Source of the DNA: Sternotherus odoratus
Lineage: Eukaryota > Chordata > Testudines > Kinosternidae
Assembly: GCA_032164245.1 (NCBI GenBank)
Contig: JAVMKO010000002.1
Coordinates: 90,967,340 to 91,031,339 of the forward strand
DNA length: 64,000 nucleotides
Direction of reading: 5' to 3'
This document shows positions 58,987 through 64,000 of this stretch, one piece after another; positions within the stretch are counted from its first letter, which is position 1; each line of letters starts with the position of its first letter. The notes beneath the pieces were generated by a model. That model saw only the letters and a program-made list of their open reading frames with translations, had not been told where the DNA came from and made no database searches. Both the position numbers and the translations under genes were made by a program.

Positions 58987-61900
58987 ACTGCACCATTCAG
59001 ATAACACGATAAAGGAGATAAGATCAGTGGATACATTATGACCTAGCATACACACCTTTGAAGAGGTAATACATTCCCTTATTTATCACCTCGGCATAGA
59101 AGACAGGTCTACAATAGACTTTAAAGCTCGCAGGCTTACATTTGATGCAAGAGAAATGAAGGCAACGTTCGCACCAAGAAACTGCACAAAACTCAAGGAA
59201 GTACTGGACTTGCTTTACCAATGAACAGTTCTGTGACAAACAGCAGCGATACCGCTTCCTCTTGAAGCCGTATCAACAATAACTGCAGCAGAACTTATTG
59301 GTATGTTGAAGAATAAAAGGACAGAAACATTATTGAGCTTGACCCACCCACACAGAATCAGTGGGCTTGACAGATACACAGAAACAACAGTACCCTAGGG
59401 TTTGGAGAAGGGGTTGTTTTTAAATTGATAGGCCTCAAGTGATTACATTGTGTAGAGGGGATTGGTACTCCTCACACAAGGAGATAACTGAATGAGCTAG
59501 CCCCACATGGATTTTTTTGCTGAAGCTCCCAAATCAGATATTGTGCTGACTTACACTGGCGTATGTCTGGAATAACTCCATTAATTTAGTGGGAAAATGT
59601 ACCGGTGTAAATGCAAGTGGAATTCAGCCTCTTGTACCTCCTTCTAGATCTATATCCTTCTGTGTCTTGTACCTCCTTCTATATCTATATCCTTCTGTGT
59701 CTTCTACCTCCTTCTATATCTTGCATCTTTTGTGTGGCAGTCTGACTGAAAAAATCATCCTGAAAGAGAGCAAACCCAGGCTTGCTCCAGTCAGGAAGTG
59801 CTGTCACACCCCGGGACATATCAAAATAGAGACATGCAAGCCTGGCATGCTGAACACTGAGGAGTTTGCTCTAAGGAAGGGAAAGAAGCTATGCCGAGAA
59901 ATTCTGTTGGTTGAGGACTTCCTAGAAACTCCCACCAACAGAGGCTCATGAAAGAATCAGCACAGTCACCAGCTGCCCAAATTACACCATCCACCACCAG
60001 CAATGTCCAATATTTGTGCTACGTTAGCTTCACTGCCACAAGCAGAGGGGATACTTTGGATACCTTGTGTTGCTCCTACCTTCTGGCAAGAGCTCTGCAC
60101 CAGATTCTATGATGGTTATTGTTGGCACAGATTTTTGGGGACTGGTCCAGTAGCCCCGACTCTTATACCAGTTTAAAATAGAAGTCCATGAAGTTGCACT
60201 GGTATAATAATGGTATGAGTGGGAAAGTGGGTATTTTATTTACGGTACACATCAGAAACAAATGCAGAAACACTTGCACAATGACAGATTTTGAAATACT
60301 GTTACTCTTGACATGCAGTCTGGTTTAAAGCCTACAACATCATGACAGATTTAGACAGCACTGGATATAGAAACAGGAGGTGGTCATTCGGTACTAGCTA
60401 CCACCTTTAGTAGGCTTTTTCAGATTCATCATTGTAATTGGAAACACCAATATGGGTTTGTGATAAGATCGTTGACTTGGGTACCCAATCCAATCTCATT
60501 ACCAAAAAAACAGGTGTAGAAATATCCTTCTGTAGGAGAACCAGATGTCCAAGGTAGTCAGGGATTTGCAAGATATTGTCCCCATCTGCCTCTGCATCTC
60601 AGTTTGCTTCAGCTACTGTACAATACTAGCTTCTCGGCACGGGTCTACTGATCAGAGGAGATGTTGTTGTATAAAGATGACAATCTCCTTCAGAACTCAG
60701 CAGGACCTTTGAAGGAGTACCTTTTTCTATCCTGATTTAGCCTTCCTCTTGCCAATAATGCTTCTCTATCCCCTTCCCAATCACACTGAACCAGTACCAC
60801 CGAAAACAATCTCCCTATTAGTCACTAAGCTCTATCCACTCTATCACCAAGCTGGTCAGATTTAGGAAACAACTTCACTAAAAGGTAACGTTTATCTTGT
60901 TGGAGATCATGTTAAAATGTCTTCTAATGCAATTGGTGCTGTCTTTGTTGATGGGCCTAAAACAAATTACAATCAATTTAGGAGATTATGCTGCAACCAT
61001 GGTCCTTACCTCTCTACAAGATGCTTCTATAGTGCAAAGAGTAATCTAAAGTATTTGTTTTGTCAGTCAAATAAGCACATAACGCATAGAATTCTACTGT
61101 CACTTATACAGATATAAGGCAGGAGCAACTACATTGAAACCAGAGTTGAGCCAATATAAAACTGTAGAGAAGAATCAGGCCCATAGACTTCATACAATCC
61201 CAAATTCCAAATTCAGCTCATGGACCCATCTCTTTGAGGGACTTTGTACAAACCCTATACCATGCAGCTTAGTATGTAGAGGAGATTCTTTTAGGGGGAC
61301 CTTTAACAAGTCAAGATAAATCCATTCTGGGCCATTCCATGGCTCTATTTATTGCAATAGGGGCTGAGCAGGACAGGATTTTTGGACAGGATTCCCCTGC
61401 TCCCTTTAATCTCCAGAAGTAGTAACACCATAGTAGAGACATTATGCCACCTGTGTTTTAATTAGGTATATAGTTTGTGGAAATGCGGTATTCAGGGAAT
61501 GCAAGATAGCGACGCTGATGGGCTAATACTATCAACTTTTGAGTTAGCTGGAGTTGGGCTCTTTCATGCTGTGGGTGGCATAACCTACCTTTTACTGACA
61601 GGACCTTGTCAGACATGATATGCTGGCAGAGCTGTCAGAAGAGATCAAATGTAGCTTTCCTGTATGCTGTCCCAGGGTATTAACTTCTTATGGCGGATCT
61701 CCTTTTCCCAAGGGATTGAAATAATCTTCCCACAGACATTAGACTGACACCCAATTCTAACTGTTTCAGAGGAAGATTAGGGGAGATTCTGGTGTTATTT
61801 AATAATTGTAGCTGATGACGGGTTTAATATACATGTTTAAGCACTGTATTTAGCCCCATTGTTCATACTCTGCATAGACTAGATTCCTGGGACAGTGAAG

Positions 61901-63941
61901 CATGATGTTATCGAATGTGGCTCGCTCTCCTCTGAGAGACACGTATCCGCCTGTCCTTATCCTCAGCAACAAAGCATCACTGTTCACCTCAGTCCGCTTT
62001 TCCTTTGGAAAAAGCGACAGTTTTAGCATTGTAAATAAAGAAACAATGTCAGTGGATTAAGGAATGTGATAGCAATAGGCCCTTTAGTTATCAAAATGCT
62101 ATCAAACAGCTGCTGTGTTCTCCACTTGCAACTCCACAGGGTTATAATTTGCTACAGAAACTCAGTTACAATAGACAAGAGCAGAGGTTTCCCAAACCAA
62201 TGGAATCATTTTTCAATAGCAAACCTGGATGTGATCCTACTGACCACACATGGGGAGGGCATAGCTAACACCTGCCTATATGAGATGAGGCAATTAGTAA
62301 CAAAAGAGTTTTGTCCCTACAAAATAAATCATCCAGGTGTGCTGTAATTTATATGCTGAGGTTCAATAAGTATAATGCCATGAAAGAACTCCTTTTAATG
62401 AGACCATCTCTGTAGTAACATTACCTATGTCTTCACTGTTTGAGCCTTACAACAAAACACCTTTACCTTAAAATGTTTCCAAAATGATTTTTACCCTGAC
62501 TACAGCCCCAATTAAAATGCAAAATATATGTCAAAGAATATATTTCACTCTAGCAGAAAGTTAAACCTAAAGCAGGTGGCAGCTAGCATTTTCAGACAAA
62601 AATCTAGCTCGTCTGAAAATGGTCAATAGGAAACGAAGGTTGCCCCTCTCTCTTACTGGGGAGATTGCTTGTGAGCTGCTTAAGCCAGAAATAATAACCT
62701 ACAAAAAAAATCACACTAGTCCATAAAACGCCATATAGATTGTTATGGCCTGGCTGATCCAGGAACCTCATGTAAAGAGTGCTCCATGCACCAGAAACAA
62801 CCAGAGCGTGTTTATACATTTGCATATTGTATCACATGGGTCAAAAATATGAAATACTCAAACCCTGTTTTCAGATATGGCAGATTCATAGTATTGCATT
62901 TGGTCCTCAGCAAAGCTGGGGCCAGATTATGGCATTAGTAGCCACCACTGCAGTGCTGAGGGAAGTGGTGAGTTGAGCCACATCGGCAGCAGCAATAGCA
63001 GATGGAGGAGAATATTTTTCTGTGAGCAGAATGCCTCTGGGGCGGGTAGGGGAAGGTACACAGGGATAGCATCTGCTACACTCTATACACTCCATGTGTT
63101 CTTCCAATGCCAGATTCAGGATGTGCAAGAATTGGCCTTGCCCTCTCTGCAAAGTCCAGTACGAATAATGCTGCTTGTGCCGCCACCATGCCCAGGGAAC
63201 ACAAGCTCTTTTTGGTTGCTCTCTGCACTGGAGCACATAGGGAGGGAAAAGAGGGCTTCTTGGCCCTCTTTCCTCCCACAGAGACAACAGGGGGACAAAA
63301 TATTGGCCCTCAGCTCTCCAAACTGTACAAAATGCAATTAAACCGGAGACAATGAGCAGAGTCCTGACTAAACTGTTAGCTCAGCTTTGTCTTTCTAGGC
63401 ATGTGTTTATGAAGAAATGAATTGGGTTAATTAGCCCCAATAACTAGTGAACACACCATACTAGGTGTCAATTACTAGCCAAGACTACTTCTTTAAGCAG
63501 GCCTCATTTTGTTAGCCAGGCATTTGGGGAAACGATGTGCGGAGAATAAGGGAGGGACAGGGAAGGGCTCTGGTCTTTAGCGCTCATGTAGATACAGGTT
63601 TCTTTCAAGATTCTCAGTACCTGAAGAAGAGAGCAGTTCTATTGAGAGAACACTCATTACTGCTCTAGCTGGTTACTGGCACCTTTCACAGCCATCTTTG
63701 TTGTTCCTCTCATCTTTTCCAAATCAAAAGCTCAGCTAAAAAAACCCCACCCTGTAGCTGGCCTTTTCGGAGCAAATGAACTTTTCATGCAGTTAGCAAC
63801 ACGTGCACAGGGGAATGTTCATTATTTTTTCTGCATGGACTGAAGAAATCTGCATAAGCTCATCCTTGCATCACTGAATGGATGTGACATCATCAAGGAC
63901 ACAAGTCTGGAGAGTGCGAGAAATCAATTGCATTCTAGAAC
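58987..63941. other. long stretch without recognised gene
   Basis: Contains a short tandem of CTACCTCCTTCTATATCTAT units at about 59635-59720 and an old repeat motif near 59545-59625. The overlapping 120-130-residue frames at 59.6-59.9 and 62.9-63.3 kb lack domains. Confidence 0.4.
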
Positions 63942-63943
63942 TA

Positions 63944-64000
63944 CAGTAGACTCTCGATTATCCAGGATGGTAGGGAAAAAAATAATTCTGGTTAATAAAA
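63944..64000. mobile_element. left end of a probable pogo/Tigger-like element running off the window
   Basis: CAGTAGACTCTCGATTATCC follows a TA dinucleotide at 63942-63943. This start is characteristic of pogo-group Tc1/mariner elements, which insert at TA. Only 57 bases are visible, ending in GGTTAATAAAA. Confidence 0.5.

Noticed and set aside
58407..59036. A 209-residue minus-strand frame
   Set aside because: It lies across a hAT element and encodes proline-rich low-complexity sequence.

Overview
The window looks like intergenic or deep intronic DNA from a reptile, most probably a turtle; a crocodilian is the main alternative. The reasons are a CR1 LINE with its characteristic 3' end, older CR1 remnants, L2-like and MIR-like fragments, and many hAT and PIF/Harbinger elements. 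I found no host protein-coding gene, rRNA or tRNA. Every long reading frame I can explain belongs to a mobile element or to GC-rich tandem DNA. Species and family names rest on memory of sequence patterns, not on a search.

Layout. 1-3038 is most of a PIF/Harbinger transposon: an intact DDE transposase on the minus strand, a decayed Myb/SANT-type partner on the plus strand with three in-frame TGA codons, and a right terminal inverted repeat (TIR). 4818-6546 is a decayed hAT element with an 8-bp target-site duplication (TSD). 8523-8806 is a small element with Harbinger-like ends. 9690-11300 is a decayed L2-like LINE. 12261-13432, 16886-18275 and 55831-56260 are three copies of a repeat family I cannot classify, with conserved ends around a C-rich minisatellite core. 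13758-14279 is a non-autonomous hAT. 14548-16222 is a 5'-truncated CR1 with a nearly intact reverse transcriptase. 18.5-29.5 kb holds scattered old repeat fragments. 29853-30636 is a probable solo LTR. 33672-34253 is a nested pair of small DNA transposons.

The most striking object is at 43321-46032: a 2.7-kb nearly perfect palindrome bounded by an exact 8-bp duplication. It is a fold-back hAT-like element whose two arms carry mirrored minisatellites. Just after it, another hAT (46653-47141) sits exactly at the edge of a short GGGTGACCAGA-ended element, and both interrupt an older repeat. Further copies of that short element lie at 26.6, 50.8 and 52.4 kb. Another hAT lies at 58451-58978, and the window ends inside a probable pogo/Tigger-like element.

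How the parts relate. The Harbinger transposase is the only complete protein likely to have had an enzymatic role on other sequences here. The two small elements at 8.5 and 33.9 kb share its terminal sequence and a 3-bp TSD, so this transposase or a relative may have moved them. The hAT elements here carry no complete transposase and would have needed one from elsewhere. The large unique stretches between repeats show no coding evidence that I can see.
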